DNA from: BOKV01 sp041739225
Lineage (GTDB): Bacteria; Pseudomonadota; Alphaproteobacteria; Rhizobiales; Rhizobiaceae
Reading direction: 5' to 3'
NCBI GenBank assembly: GCA_041739225.1
Contig: JBGSOG010000078.1
Location: 1-64,000, forward strand
DNA: 64,000 nt
Shown here: positions 43,789 through 53,037 of the stretch, in pieces
How the letters are laid out: each line of letters starts with the position of its first letter
Position numbering within the stretch: position 1 is the first letter of the stretch
Translations under genes and position numbers: made by a program
The notes under the pieces: generated by a model
Databases searched by the model: none
What the model saw: only the letters and a program-made list of their open reading frames with translations
Told to the model about the DNA's origin: nothing

Positions 43789-46068
43789 TTATGCGCTGAA
43801 TGCAGCTATCGCCGCCATGTTGACGATATCAGAATCGCGAACGCCCATGCGCACGATTTGCACCGGCTTTGCCAGACCGGTCAGGATCGGCCCGATGATC
43901 GTTGATCCGCCAAGTTCCTGCAGCATCAGCGTCGAGATGGATGCCGAGTGAAATGCGGGCATCACCAGCACATTGGCCGGTCCGGTCAGACGGCAAAATG
44001 GATAAAGCGCCATTTTTTCAGGATTGAGCGCAACATCGGCGCCCATTTCGCCATCATATTCAAAATCCACGCCACGCTGATCGAGCAGTTTGACAGCGTC
44101 GCGCACCTTCTGCGAGCGCTCACCCGCCGGATGACCGAAGGTTGAGTAAGCAAGCATGGCAACGCGTGGCTCATAGCCCATGGTTCGGGCAAAACCTGCC
44201 GCCTCGCATGCAATGTTGGCCAATTCCTCGGCAGAGGGCATGTCACTGATTGCAGTGTCGGCAACAATCACGTTGCGGCCCCGGCAAATGGCAATTGTCG
44301 CGCCGATCACCTGATGCTGCGGCATCGGATCAATAACCTTGCGCACATCTGCCAGCACGGTCGAATAATTGCGGGTGACGCCGGAAACCATGCCGTCCGC
44401 TTCACCCAGTGCCACCATGCAGGCCGAGAAAATGTTGCGGTCGGTGTTCACCAACCGCAGGCAATCGCGATACAGAAAGCCCTCGCGTTGCAGTCTTGCA
44501 TAAATGAAGTCGGCATAGTCGCCGGTGCGGTCCGAGTGGCGCGCATTGATCAGTTCCAGGTTTGGCCGGTCAAGGTCAATGCCCGCTTTTGCAGCCATGT
44601 CCGCCATCGGCTCGTCGCGACCAACCAGAATGGCTGTTCCAAGGCCTTGGTTCACATAAGAGATGGCGGCGCGCATCACCTGTTCTTCCTCGCCTTCGGC
44701 AAAGACCATGCGCTTGGGGTTGCGACGCACGCGCTCATAGATGCGTTGCAACGTCGAGGCAATCGGGTCACGCCGTGCCGACAATTGCCGGGCATAGGCC
44801 TCAAGGTTGATGATCGGCCGCTTTGCCACGCCCGATTCGGCGGCGGCGCGCGCCACGGCGACGGGGATTTCACTGATCAGGCGCGGATCGAAAGGTACCG
44901 GGATGATGTAGCCGGGGCCAAATTTTGGCCGGTTGCCCTGGTAGGCACTGGCAACTTCATCGGGCACGTCCTCGCGGGCCAACCGCGCCAGCGCATGGGC
45001 TGCGGCTATCTTCATCGGCTCGTTGATGGTGGTCGCACGAACATCCAGCGCACCGCGGAAAATGTACGGAAAACCAAGCACGTTGTTGACCTGGTTGGGG
45101 TAGTCCGACCGCCCCGTTGCCATGATGGCGTCGGAGCGGATTTCCTCCACTTCGTCCGGAGTGATTTCCGGATCAGGGTTTGCCATGGCGAAAATGATCG
45201 GGTTCTTCGCCATGGAGGACACCATCTTCGGTGTCAGTGCGCCTTTCACCGACAGGCCCAGAAAGACATCTGCCCCGTCAAGCGCGGCTTCGAGGCTGCG
45301 CGCATCCGTTTCGACCGCATGCGCCGATTTCCATTGGTTCATACCGTCTTCGCGACCCTTGTAGACCGGCCCCTTGGTGTCGCACAGAATGATGTTTTCC
45401 GGGGCAAAGCCCATGGCCTTGATAAGTTCGATGCAGGCAATGCCCGCCGCGCCTGCGCCATTGCAAACCATTTTGGTGGTTTTCAGATCGCGCCCTGTCA
45501 GGTGCATGGCGTTGATGAGACCGGCCGCCGCAATGATTGCCGTGCCATGCTGGTCATCATGGAAAACCGGAATGTCCATCATCTCGCGCAAAGTCTGCTC
45601 GATGATGAAACAGTCGGGTGCCTTGATGTCCTCCAGGTTGATGCCGCCAAATGAAGGGCCAAGATAGCGCACGGCAGCGATGAAGGCGTCTATGTCTTGC
45701 GTGTCGATTTCCAGATCTATTGAATCCACATCGGCAAAGCGCTTGAACAATACGGCCTTGCCCTCCATGACCGGCTTGGAAGCCAGTGCACCCAGATTGC
45801 CAAGACCAAGGATGGCGGTGCCATTGGAGATGACAGCAACCGTATTGCCGCGCGTGGTGTAGTCGTAGGCCGCATCCGGGTTTTCGGCGATCGCCTTCAC
45901 GGGTGCGGCAACACCCGGCGAATAGGCGAGCGACAGGTCGCGCTGCGTTGCCATTGGCTTGGTCGGGGTGATTTCGAGCTTGCCGGGCCGTCCCCTGGAG
46001 TGAAACTCCAGCGCTTCAGCATCAGAAACGGACGGTCGGCGTCCCTTCTCCGAATTGTCTGATGCCAT
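43789..46068 (-). CDS. NADP-dependent malic enzyme with phosphotransacetylase-like C-terminus
   Basis: The enzyme decarboxylates malate to pyruvate with NADP+ or NAD+. The 759-residue product (ATG 46068, GGAGGAG seven bases upstream) has the malic enzyme domain (about 30-430) with SLAYSPGVAAPVKAIAENPD, FHDDQHGTAII and GAGAAGIACIELIKAM (NAD(P) loop), then a phosphate acetyltransferase-like domain (about 440-755), with VADTAISDMPSAEELA and LVMPAFHSASISTLML. Rhizobia have two such enzymes, the NAD-dependent Dme and NADP-dependent Tme; the extended C-terminus is shared by both and cofactor choice cannot be read safely here. It lies tail-to-tail with olsB and divergent from mutS. Confidence 0.93.
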   Translation of the reverse strand: MASDNSEKGRRPSVSDAEALEFHSRGRPGKLEITPTKPMATQRDLSLAYSPGVAAPVKAIAENPDAAYDYTTRGNTVAVISNGTAILGLGNLGALASKPVMEGKAVLFKRFADVDSIDLEIDTQDIDAFIAAVRYLGPSFGGINLEDIKAPDCFIIEQTLREMMDIPVFHDDQHGTAIIAAAGLINAMHLTGRDLKTTKMVCNGAGAAGIACIELIKAMGFAPENIILCDTKGPVYKGREDGMNQWKSAHAVETDARSLEAALDGADVFLGLSVKGALTPKMVSSMAKNPIIFAMANPDPEITPDEVEEIRSDAIMATGRSDYPNQVNNVLGFPYIFRGALDVRATTINEPMKIAAAHALARLAREDVPDEVASAYQGNRPKFGPGYIIPVPFDPRLISEIPVAVARAAAESGVAKRPIINLEAYARQLSARRDPIASTLQRIYERVRRNPKRMVFAEGEEEQVMRAAISYVNQGLGTAILVGRDEPMADMAAKAGIDLDRPNLELINARHSDRTGDYADFIYARLQREGFLYRDCLRLVNTDRNIFSACMVALGEADGMVSGVTRNYSTVLADVRKVIDPMPQHQVIGATIAICRGRNVIVADTAISDMPSAEELANIACEAAGFARTMGYEPRVAMLAYSTFGHPAGERSQKVRDAVKLLDQRGVDFEYDGEMGADVALNPEKMALYPFCRLTGPANVLVMPAFHSASISTLMLQELGGSTIIGPILTGLAKPVQIVRMGVRDSDIVNMAAIAAFSA

Positions 46069-46238
46069 GCCCTTGCTCCTCCCTTTGGCCGGCATTTCCG
46101 GCAAATCGACAGCCTGTGGCTGGTTTGCGCCCTTTTGGCACGTTCGCCCCTGTTTTCCAACAAGTGTAAATGCCCCATTGCCTTGCCTTGACCGGTCGCA
46201 TCGGGAATGGTCTGAAAATGTGGATACAAAAGGCTGGC

Positions 46239-48959
46239 ATGACACAGGAACGGGAAAACGGCGGAACAGGTGAGGGCAGTGTCGGTGTTGGCGCCCGGCC
46301 AACACCGATGATGGAACAATATGTCGAGATCAAATCGGCCAATCCCGACATGCTGCTTTTTTATCGCATGGGCGATTTCTACGAGCTGTTCTTTGACGAT
46401 GCCGAGATCGCTTCAAGGGCGCTGGGCATAACCCTAACCAAACGTGGCAAGCATTTGGGCGAGGACATCCCGATGTGCGGTGTGCCGGTGCATGCTGCCG
46501 AGGACTATTTGCACAAGCTCATTTCTCTGGGCCACCGTGTCGCCGTCTGTGAACAGGTGGAAGATCCGGCGGAAGCGCGGAAGCGCGGCTCCAAGTCTGT
46601 GGTCCGCCGGGATGTTGTCCGTTTGGTAACACCGGGCACGATCACCGAGGAACGGTTGCTCGATCCATCGCGCGACAACTTTCTGGCAGCACTTGCCCGC
46701 GTGAAGGTCGGCGAAGGCCGCGATGAACTGGCGCTGTCATGGATTGATCTGTCCACCGGCGCATTTACGGTTTGCGAAACGGCGACAGACCGTCTTGGTG
46801 CCGATCTTGCCCGAATAGACCCCAGCGAGCTGGTGGTGCCGGACGTGCTGCTTGCTGACCCGGCCTACCGCACCACATTGGAGTTTTCGCGCGCCGCTCT
46901 CACGCCGCAGCCTGCCAGCATGTTTGACAGCACCGCCGCCACTGGTCGCCTGGAGCAATATTTCGGCGTGAAAACGCTGGAAGGTTTTGGCAGTTTTTCC
47001 CGGGCGGAACTTGCCGCCGCTGGTGCCGTTCTCGCCTACGTTGAAAAAACGCAGATTGCGCAACGGCCCTCGCTGGCCCGCCTCGTGCGTGAATCCGGTA
47101 CAGCGTCGATGTATATCGATCAGGCGACACGGGCCAATCTGGAACTTGTGCGAACGCTTTCGGGAGAGCGCGATGGCAGCCTCATCAAGGCGATTGACCG
47201 AACCCTGACAGGCGGCGGGTCGCGGTTGCTTTCGCGGCGTTTGATGAACCCGTTGACCGATCCTGCCACCATTGCCGAGCGTTTGGAGTTGGTGCGCTAT
47301 TTCATCAGCAATGCCGACACAGCCCGGAATCTGCGGGCCTTTTTGCGCAACTGCCCCGATATGCAAAGGGCGTTGTCGCGTCTTTCGCTCAACCGGGGCG
47401 GACCCCGCGATCTTGGTGCGCTGGCAGCGGGGATCGTTGCCACCCGCGAAATTTCCAGCTTGTTTGGTCGCAGCGACCTGCCAACAGAACTTGCAGGGGC
47501 GCTGACGCAATTGCGCGCAGCGCCGGTGGAACTGGGCGACGAACTGGCGGCAACCTTGTGCGAAGAATTGCCGCTGCTGCGGCGCGATGGCGGTTTTATC
47601 CGGCAAGGGCGCGACGGCGAACTTGATGAGCTTCGGCAATTGCGCGACGAAAGCCGTCAGGTCATCGCACGCATGCAGAACGACTACTGCGAGGAAAGCG
47701 GGGTTCGCTCGCTGAAGATCCGCTACAACAATGTTTTGGGATATTTCATTGAGGTGACGGCCAACAATGCCGGGCCGCTGGTTTCCGAGGCGGGCAAGGC
47801 AAAATTCATCCACCGGCAAACCCTTGCCAATGCCATGCGTTTTACCACGCCGGAACTTGCTGAAATCGAAACAAAAATTGCCAATGCTGCTGGAAGGGCG
47901 CTGGAGATCGAACTGGCATTGTTTGACCAGATGCAGGGGCATGTGGTGCGCAAGGCCGATGCATTGGCAAACGCGGCACAGGCACTGGCAGTCCTTGATG
48001 TATCCAGCGCCCTTGCCGTGCTGGCACAAGATGAAGACTGGTGCATGCCGCAGGTTGATGACAGCCTCGCCTTTCAGATCGAATGTGGCCGCCATCCTGT
48101 TGTCGAGCAATCATTGCGCCGGACCGGCGGTGGTTTTGTCGCCAATGACAGCCAAATCGGTCCTGGGGAGAATGACAATCATGGGCGCATCTGGCTGATT
48201 ACCGGACCCAATATGGGCGGCAAATCAACATTTTTGCGGCAAAACGCACTGATTGCGATACTGGCCCAGATAGGCTCGTTTGTTCCGGCAAAATCCGCCC
48301 GCATTGGTGTTGTCGACCGGCTGTTCAGCCGGGTAGGTGCAGCCGATGATCTGGCGCGCGGGCGCTCGACCTTCATGGTCGAAATGGTGGAAACGGCGGC
48401 CATCCTCAACCAGGCAACGCCCAGGTCCCTGGTAATTCTGGACGAGATTGGTCGTGGAACCGCAACGTTTGACGGGCTTTCCATCGCCTGGGCGGCGATT
48501 GAACACCTGCATGCGGTCAATTGTTCGCGATCTTTGTTTGCGACGCATTACCACGAACTGACTGCGCTTTCGCAGGCCCTGCCGCGGCTTTCCAATGTGA
48601 CGATGAAAGTGCGGGAATGGCAGGGAGATGTCGTTTTCCTGCATGAAGTGGCACCCGGCGCGGCTGACCGCTCTTATGGAATACAGGTGGCAAGGCTTGC
48701 CGGGCTGCCGCCGGCGGTCATTTCGCGGGCAAAGGCAGTCTTGGAACAACTCGAAAATTCCGAGCGCTCCAAACCGGTTTCGACGATGGTTGACGATTTG
48801 CCGCTGTTTTCAGTGGAACCGCGCCACAAGCCCCAGGTGGCACCACCCGACAGCGCCTTGGTTGCCGCAGTCAGGAATTTGTCACCTGATGATCTCAGCC
48901 CGCGTGAGGCGCTGGAAAAGCTTTACGAACTGCGCGCGCTGGCAATCGGGCAAGGGTGA
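46239..48959 (+). CDS. mutS: DNA mismatch repair protein MutS
   Basis: MutS recognises mismatches and starts repair. The ATG at 46239, with AAAGG five bases upstream, gives 906 residues (MTQERENGG). The mismatch-binding domain has the Phe-x-Glu motif as MLLFYRMGDFYELFFDDAEI, then connector, core and clamp domains, and a C-terminal ATPase with Walker A GPNMGGKSTFLRQ (near residue 655), DDLARGRSTFMVEM and LVILDEIGRGTATFDGLS. All motifs look intact. It is divergent from the malic enzyme gene and convergent with the PfkB kinase gene, ten bases apart. Confidence 0.97.
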   Translation: MTQERENGGTGEGSVGVGARPTPMMEQYVEIKSANPDMLLFYRMGDFYELFFDDAEIASRALGITLTKRGKHLGEDIPMCGVPVHAAEDYLHKLISLGHRVAVCEQVEDPAEARKRGSKSVVRRDVVRLVTPGTITEERLLDPSRDNFLAALARVKVGEGRDELALSWIDLSTGAFTVCETATDRLGADLARIDPSELVVPDVLLADPAYRTTLEFSRAALTPQPASMFDSTAATGRLEQYFGVKTLEGFGSFSRAELAAAGAVLAYVEKTQIAQRPSLARLVRESGTASMYIDQATRANLELVRTLSGERDGSLIKAIDRTLTGGGSRLLSRRLMNPLTDPATIAERLELVRYFISNADTARNLRAFLRNCPDMQRALSRLSLNRGGPRDLGALAAGIVATREISSLFGRSDLPTELAGALTQLRAAPVELGDELAATLCEELPLLRRDGGFIRQGRDGELDELRQLRDESRQVIARMQNDYCEESGVRSLKIRYNNVLGYFIEVTANNAGPLVSEAGKAKFIHRQTLANAMRFTTPELAEIETKIANAAGRALEIELALFDQMQGHVVRKADALANAAQALAVLDVSSALAVLAQDEDWCMPQVDDSLAFQIECGRHPVVEQSLRRTGGGFVANDSQIGPGENDNHGRIWLITGPNMGGKSTFLRQNALIAILAQIGSFVPAKSARIGVVDRLFSRVGAADDLARGRSTFMVEMVETAAILNQATPRSLVILDEIGRGTATFDGLSIAWAAIEHLHAVNCSRSLFATHYHELTALSQALPRLSNVTMKVREWQGDVVFLHEVAPGAADRSYGIQVARLAGLPPAVISRAKAVLEQLENSERSKPVSTMVDDLPLFSVEPRHKPQVAPPDSALVAAVRNLSPDDLSPREALEKLYELRALAIGQG

Positions 48960-48969
48960 TCGTCCTCAA

Positions 48970-49965
48970 TCACAAACCCTCTTCGGCCAAAAGGGCCCGC
49001 AGGTCCTGCCGTGGGCGTGGACCAATCTGCTGGATGACACAAGCCGCCGCAAGTGAACCAATGCGGGCACAATTTTCAAGACCGCGGCCATTGGTCAGCC
49101 CGAAAAGGAAACCCGCCGCATAAAGATCGCCGGCGCCGGTGGTGTCCACCACCTTGTCAACGGGATGCGCAGGCACAAAATGAGTTTCGCTACCGTTCAC
49201 CACCACACAGCCTTTCTCGCTGCGGGTTACTGCGGCCAGCGCACAGTCCTTGCGGATTGCCTCAATGGCGGTTTCAAAAGACGATGTCTCGTAGAGTGAC
49301 TTGATCTCCGATTCATTGGCGAAAACAATATCCACTGTACCTGTGCGCATCAGCTCAAGGAATTCACCGCGATAGCGGTCCACGCAGAATGGATCGGAAA
49401 GCGTCATCGAAAACCGGCGTTTGTGCTGGTGGGCGATCTTTGCAGCCAGCCGGATTGCTTCCTTGGCTTGTGGCGGATCCCAAAGATAGCCTTCGAAATA
49501 CGTGATCTGGGCCGAGGCCACGACATCCGCATCGATGTCGTCCGGACCCAATTCCACACATGCACCCAGATAGGTATTCATCGAACGCTCGCCATCGGGC
49601 GAAACAAAGATCATCGACCGCGCAGTTGGCGGTGGCCCTTTGAGTGGCTCGGTCTCGAAATGCACATCGATGGCGTGGATGTCATGGCGGAAAAAACGCC
49701 CGAGCCCGTCATTGGCCACCTTGCCGAAATAGGCGGCCTTTCCGCCCAGACCGGCAACCCCGGCTGCGGTGTTGCCCGCACTGCCGCCTGATGCCTGGAT
49801 TGCCGGACCCATTACTGAATAAAGATGCTCGGCGCGTTCGGCATCAATTAGGTTCATGGCGCCCCGAATGATGTTTTCGCGCACGAGGAAATCGTCCTCG
49901 CAATGGGCGATGATGTCGACAATGGCATTGCCAATGGTGAGAACGTCGTATTTCGCAACAGTCAT
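48970..49965 (-). CDS. PfkB-family kinase, probable adenosine kinase
   Basis: The 331-residue protein (ATG 49965, GGAA upstream) is a ribokinase-fold carbohydrate kinase. N-terminal motif SGGSAGNTAAGVAGLGGKAA and the C-terminal signature VDTTGAGDLYAAGFLFGL with the catalytic Asp are intact. Similar alphaproteobacterial proteins are annotated as adenosine kinase, acting in purine salvage; ribose or other sugars are possible substrates and I cannot decide. It is convergent with mutS and divergent from the CysZ-like gene. Confidence 0.85.
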   Translation of the reverse strand: MTVAKYDVLTIGNAIVDIIAHCEDDFLVRENIIRGAMNLIDAERAEHLYSVMGPAIQASGGSAGNTAAGVAGLGGKAAYFGKVANDGLGRFFRHDIHAIDVHFETEPLKGPPPTARSMIFVSPDGERSMNTYLGACVELGPDDIDADVVASAQITYFEGYLWDPPQAKEAIRLAAKIAHQHKRRFSMTLSDPFCVDRYRGEFLELMRTGTVDIVFANESEIKSLYETSSFETAIEAIRKDCALAAVTRSEKGCVVVNGSETHFVPAHPVDKVVDTTGAGDLYAAGFLFGLTNGRGLENCARIGSLAAACVIQQIGPRPRQDLRALLAEEGL

Positions 49966-50098
49966 GGTTTTTTCCGGTAAAGATCGGTAACGGGCCGTGC
50001 TTAGCGCCAATGCCCCGCAATTGAAACCCTGCTTGAACGCGGGAGGGAATGATCCCATTTCGTTGAAGAAGTCAGCGCGAGCAGGGAAGAAGCAACAA

Positions 50099-50809
50099 AT
50101 GATCATCCAGTCGGCACGCCTTGCCATCAGCCAATTGCCTGAGCCGGACTTTCGTTCTGTTTTGTTGAAATCACTCGGCCTCACGGTATTGCTGTTGGCG
50201 GTAACCTGGATCGGGCTGGAAGCGCTGGTTTCTGGTTTTCTGGCACCGTTTTTCGGCAACTGGCCATGGATAGGCACGGCAGTGCTTTGGTTGCTGGGTG
50301 CCGGGCTGTTCGTCGGACTTGGCTTCCTGATCGGTCCGGCAACGGCGGCTTTCGCCGGCATATTTCTTGACGACGTTGCGGCCAAGGTGGAAGGCCGACA
50401 TTACCCGCAGGATCGACCCGGTGTGCCGATGCCGATAGGTGCATCCGTGCTGCTGGCGGCAAGGTTTACGTTGGTGGTCATTGCAGCAAACCTGTTGGCG
50501 CTGCTGCTGGTCCTGCTGCCATTCGTCAATTTTGCGATCTTCTTTTTCGTCAATGCCTGGCTGATCGGGCGGGAATATTTCCAGTTCGCCGCTATGCGCT
50601 TTCGCAGCGAAGAAGAAGCCAATGGCATGCGGCAGCGCCATTCGTTCGAGATATTTCTTTGCGGACTTGTGATTGCCGGTTTCATGACCGTCCCGCTGCT
50701 CAACCTGCTGACGCCGCTGTTCGCCACTGCCATGATGGTGCACGTTCACAAGGCTCTGGCGGCAAGGCATGCAAGTTATTCCGGGGCTTCAGCCACATTC
50801 GCGGCCTGA
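50099..50809 (+). CDS. EI24/CysZ-like integral membrane protein
   Basis: The 236-residue protein has about four to five membrane segments (for example LLLAVTWIGLEALVSGFLAP and LLALLLVLLPFVNFAIFFFV) with the loop WLIGREYFQFAAMRFRSEEE, typical of the EI24/CysZ family. CysZ of E. coli supports sulfate uptake, but many relatives have unknown function and no sulfate gene lies here. ATG 50099 was chosen since similarity begins near IIQSARLAISQL. Its last 34 bases overlap the end of nth on the other strand. Confidence 0.78.
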   Translation: MIIQSARLAISQLPEPDFRSVLLKSLGLTVLLLAVTWIGLEALVSGFLAPFFGNWPWIGTAVLWLLGAGLFVGLGFLIGPATAAFAGIFLDDVAAKVEGRHYPQDRPGVPMPIGASVLLAARFTLVVIAANLLALLLVLLPFVNFAIFFFVNAWLIGREYFQFAAMRFRSEEEANGMRQRHSFEIFLCGLVIAGFMTVPLLNLLTPLFATAMMVHVHKALAARHASYSGASATFAA

Positions 50810-51531
50810 ACACCGACAGCTGCTGTCGCCGAGGTCTTCTCAGGTGCCTTGCAAAGATCGGCAATGATGCAGGCCGCACATTTTGGCTTTCGTGCCACGC
50901 AAACATAGCGTCCGTGCAGGATCAGCCAATGGTGGGCATGGCGCAGGAATGGCGCCGGGATGATCTTTTCCAGCGCCGTTTCTACAGCATCCGGTGTCTT
51001 TCCCGGAGCCAGCTTCAGCCGGTTTGCCAGGCGGAACAGATGCGTGTCGACAGCAATTGTCGGTTGCCCGAAGGCCATGTTCAGCACCACATTGGCTGTT
51101 TTCCGGCCAACTCCGGGCAAGCGGATGAGATCTTCGCGATTGTCCGGCACTTCACCGTGAAATTCATCGACGAGCATCTGCGACAGGGCGATGGTGTTTT
51201 TCGCCTTGTTTCGGAACAGTCCGATCGATTTGATCAGGTCACGCACTTTGTCTTCGCCAAGTGCCAGCATTTTCTGCGGCGTGTCTGCAAGTTTGAACAG
51301 CGCCCGTGTCGCCTTGTTGACGCCAATGTCCGTGGCTTGGGCTGAAAGCACCACAGCCACCAGCAGGGTGAATGCGTTGAGGTGTTCCAACTCGCCCTTC
51401 GGTTCGGGCTGCTGCGTGCGAAACCTGACAAAAATCTCTGAAACTTCCGCTGTTGAATAGGATGATCGCTTTGCCGGGCTGCGTCGTTTGGCAGCCGGTG
51501 AAGTTTTCGAAGGTTTCTTTTCTTTCGTCAT
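50776..51531 (-). CDS. nth: Endonuclease III
   Basis: Nth is a base-excision glycosylase and AP lyase for oxidised pyrimidines. From ATG 51531 it is 251 residues, with an extra basic N-terminal stretch (KEKKPSKTSPAAKRRSPAKR). Signature motifs are SIGLFRNKAKN with the catalytic Lys, the helix-hairpin-helix LPGVGRKTANVVLNMAFG, AVDTHLFRLANRL with the catalytic Asp, and a C-x6-C-x2-C-x5-C iron-sulfur loop CVARKPKCAACIIADLC. The tail beyond the cluster is longer than in E. coli and overlaps the CysZ-like gene by 34 bases. It is divergent from the DUF2244 gene. Confidence 0.96.
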   Translation of the reverse strand: MTKEKKPSKTSPAAKRRSPAKRSSYSTAEVSEIFVRFRTQQPEPKGELEHLNAFTLLVAVVLSAQATDIGVNKATRALFKLADTPQKMLALGEDKVRDLIKSIGLFRNKAKNTIALSQMLVDEFHGEVPDNREDLIRLPGVGRKTANVVLNMAFGQPTIAVDTHLFRLANRLKLAPGKTPDAVETALEKIIPAPFLRHAHHWLILHGRYVCVARKPKCAACIIADLCKAPEKTSATAAVGVQAANVAEAPE

Positions 51532-51553
51532 GGCTTGCCTATAATTGGTCTCG

Positions 51554-52060
51554 ATGACAGACGCCACAAATTCACAGTCAGGTCAAAAAACCCTGAGTGA
51601 TCCGCATTTTGCGGCGCGATTGTTTGCGCACCGATCACTTTCCATGCGCGGGTTCGCAATTCTCATGGCCTTGCTGGGCCTGGTTTCCCTGATTTGCAGC
51701 ATCGCCTTTCTTATGATGGGTGCTTGGCCGGTGGTCGGATTTTTTGGCCTGGATATCCTCTTGTTGTGGCTGGCGTTCAAGCTGAACTACCGCTCAGGCC
51801 AGGCCTTCGAAGAAGTGGCGATCTGGCCGCATGATGTGCTGGTTCGCCAGGTTTCTCCTGGCGGCAAGGTCCGTGAACACCGGTTCAACCCGTTCTGGAC
51901 CCGTTTTCAGGTTGATCGCCATGAGGAATTCGGCATTACCCGAATGGCGCTGAGCGCTGGCGAGCGCGAATTGGCCATTGGCTCGTTCCTCAATCCGCTG
52001 GACCGCGAATCTTTTGCCCGGGAGTTTGGTCAGGCCCTCGCCACCGTGAAGCAGCGCTGA
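51554..52060 (+). CDS. DUF2244 membrane protein
   Basis: The 168-residue product begins MTDATNSQSGQKTLSDPHFA and has two adjacent membrane helices (about residues 34-78, ending IAFLMMGAWPVVGFFGLDIL and a following LLLWLAFKL), then a soluble C-terminal half with FEEVAIWPHDVLVRQVSPGG and FNPFWTRFQVDRHEEFG. This is the alphaproteobacterial DUF2244 family, function unknown, and is commonly found beside nth in this order. A TTG at 51545 is in frame but less likely than ATG 51554. Confidence 0.87.
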   Translation: MTDATNSQSGQKTLSDPHFAARLFAHRSLSMRGFAILMALLGLVSLICSIAFLMMGAWPVVGFFGLDILLLWLAFKLNYRSGQAFEEVAIWPHDVLVRQVSPGGKVREHRFNPFWTRFQVDRHEEFGITRMALSAGERELAIGSFLNPLDRESFAREFGQALATVKQR

Positions 52061-52175
52061 AAGCAATACGGGTTCGTATCCTTGGGTGATGCATGAAATC
52101 GGGTGGCGGTGCCTCAAAGCGCAGCATATTGTGCGCTTGTTCGAGCTTCAGCACAGGAAAACCACCTTGTCTTTC

Positions 52176-53027
52176 ATGGAAAACCGCACCGGCAGCGACT
52201 ATGAAACCGTTCGACGGGTTATCGAGCTGATTTCCGAAAACTGGCGTGACCAGCCACAGATGGAAGAACTTGCCAGCCAGGTGGCCATGTCCACTTTGGG
52301 TTTGCAGAAGGTCTTCACCCGGTGGGCAGGTCTTTCGCCCAAGGCATTCCTGCAGGCTGTCACCCTCGACCATGCCAAGAAATTGCTGGCCCAAGATGCT
52401 TCCATTCTGGATGCAAGCCTTGAACTAGGGCTTTCCGGGCCGGGTCGTCTGCACGATCTGTTTGTGACGCACGAGGCGATGTCGCCCGGCGTCTACAAGG
52501 CGAAAGGCGCTGGTATCGAGATGCCCTTTGGTTTCCACGACTGCCCTTTTGGCAGGTCGCTCGTTCTTGTGACAGATCGTGGCATGGCCGGAATGGCATT
52601 TTGCGACCCCGGTTCTGAAGCTGTTGCGTTGGCGGACATGCAGTCGCGTTGGCCCAATGCAAGCTATGTCCGCGATGAGGGCGCAACTGCATCCTATGCC
52701 AGCCGCGCCTTCGACACACAGCGCTGGCGGCCCGACGAACCGCTGAAGGTGGTGCTGATCGGTACCGATTTTGAAATCCGTGTTTGGGAAGGCCTGCTGG
52801 AAATCCCGGTTGGCCGGGCGACCACTTACTCCGGACTGGCGCACAAGCTGGGTCACCCCAAGGCGCCACGCGCAGTTGGCCGGGCAGTGGGGCGAAACCC
52901 CATCTCGTTTGTGGTTCCATGCCATCGGGTGGTCGGTAAATCCGGCGATCTGACTGGCTACCATTGGGGGATCACCCGCAAACGTGCCATGCTCGGCTGG
53001 GAAGCCGGGACCATACGCCAGTCCTGA
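52176..53027 (+). CDS. AraC-type HTH fused to O6-alkylguanine-DNA alkyltransferase (Ada-like)
   Basis: The 283-residue form (ATG 52176) has an AraC HTH (about residues 8-100, with two HTH motifs around QMEELASQVAMSTLGLQKVF and ASLELGLSGPGRLHDLF) and a C-terminal methyltransferase domain with active-site Cys249 in VVPCHRVVGKSG. It lacks the N-terminal zinc and Cys-phosphotriester domain of classic Ada. The protein probably repairs O6-methylguanine and may also regulate transcription. The start is uncertain: an earlier ATG at 52089 adds 29 residues with no domain, and neither has a clear ribosome site. A second alkyltransferase gene lies at 60383. Confidence 0.85.
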   Translation: MENRTGSDYETVRRVIELISENWRDQPQMEELASQVAMSTLGLQKVFTRWAGLSPKAFLQAVTLDHAKKLLAQDASILDASLELGLSGPGRLHDLFVTHEAMSPGVYKAKGAGIEMPFGFHDCPFGRSLVLVTDRGMAGMAFCDPGSEAVALADMQSRWPNASYVRDEGATASYASRAFDTQRWRPDEPLKVVLIGTDFEIRVWEGLLEIPVGRATTYSGLAHKLGHPKAPRAVGRAVGRNPISFVVPCHRVVGKSGDLTGYHWGITRKRAMLGWEAGTIRQS

Positions 53028-53037
53028 TCTTCAACAG

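Noticed and set aside
44314..45654. 446-codon plus-strand open frame opposite the malic enzyme
   Set aside because: The opposite strand encodes intact malic enzyme motifs; no domain in the antisense frame.
46737..48110. 457-codon minus-strand open frame within mutS
   Set aside because: Antisense to the conserved MutS core; no recognisable domain.
52061..52175. Small hairpin ATACG-GGTT-CGTAT before the Ada-like gene
   Set aside because: The 5-bp stem with no U-run is too short to call a terminator or operator.
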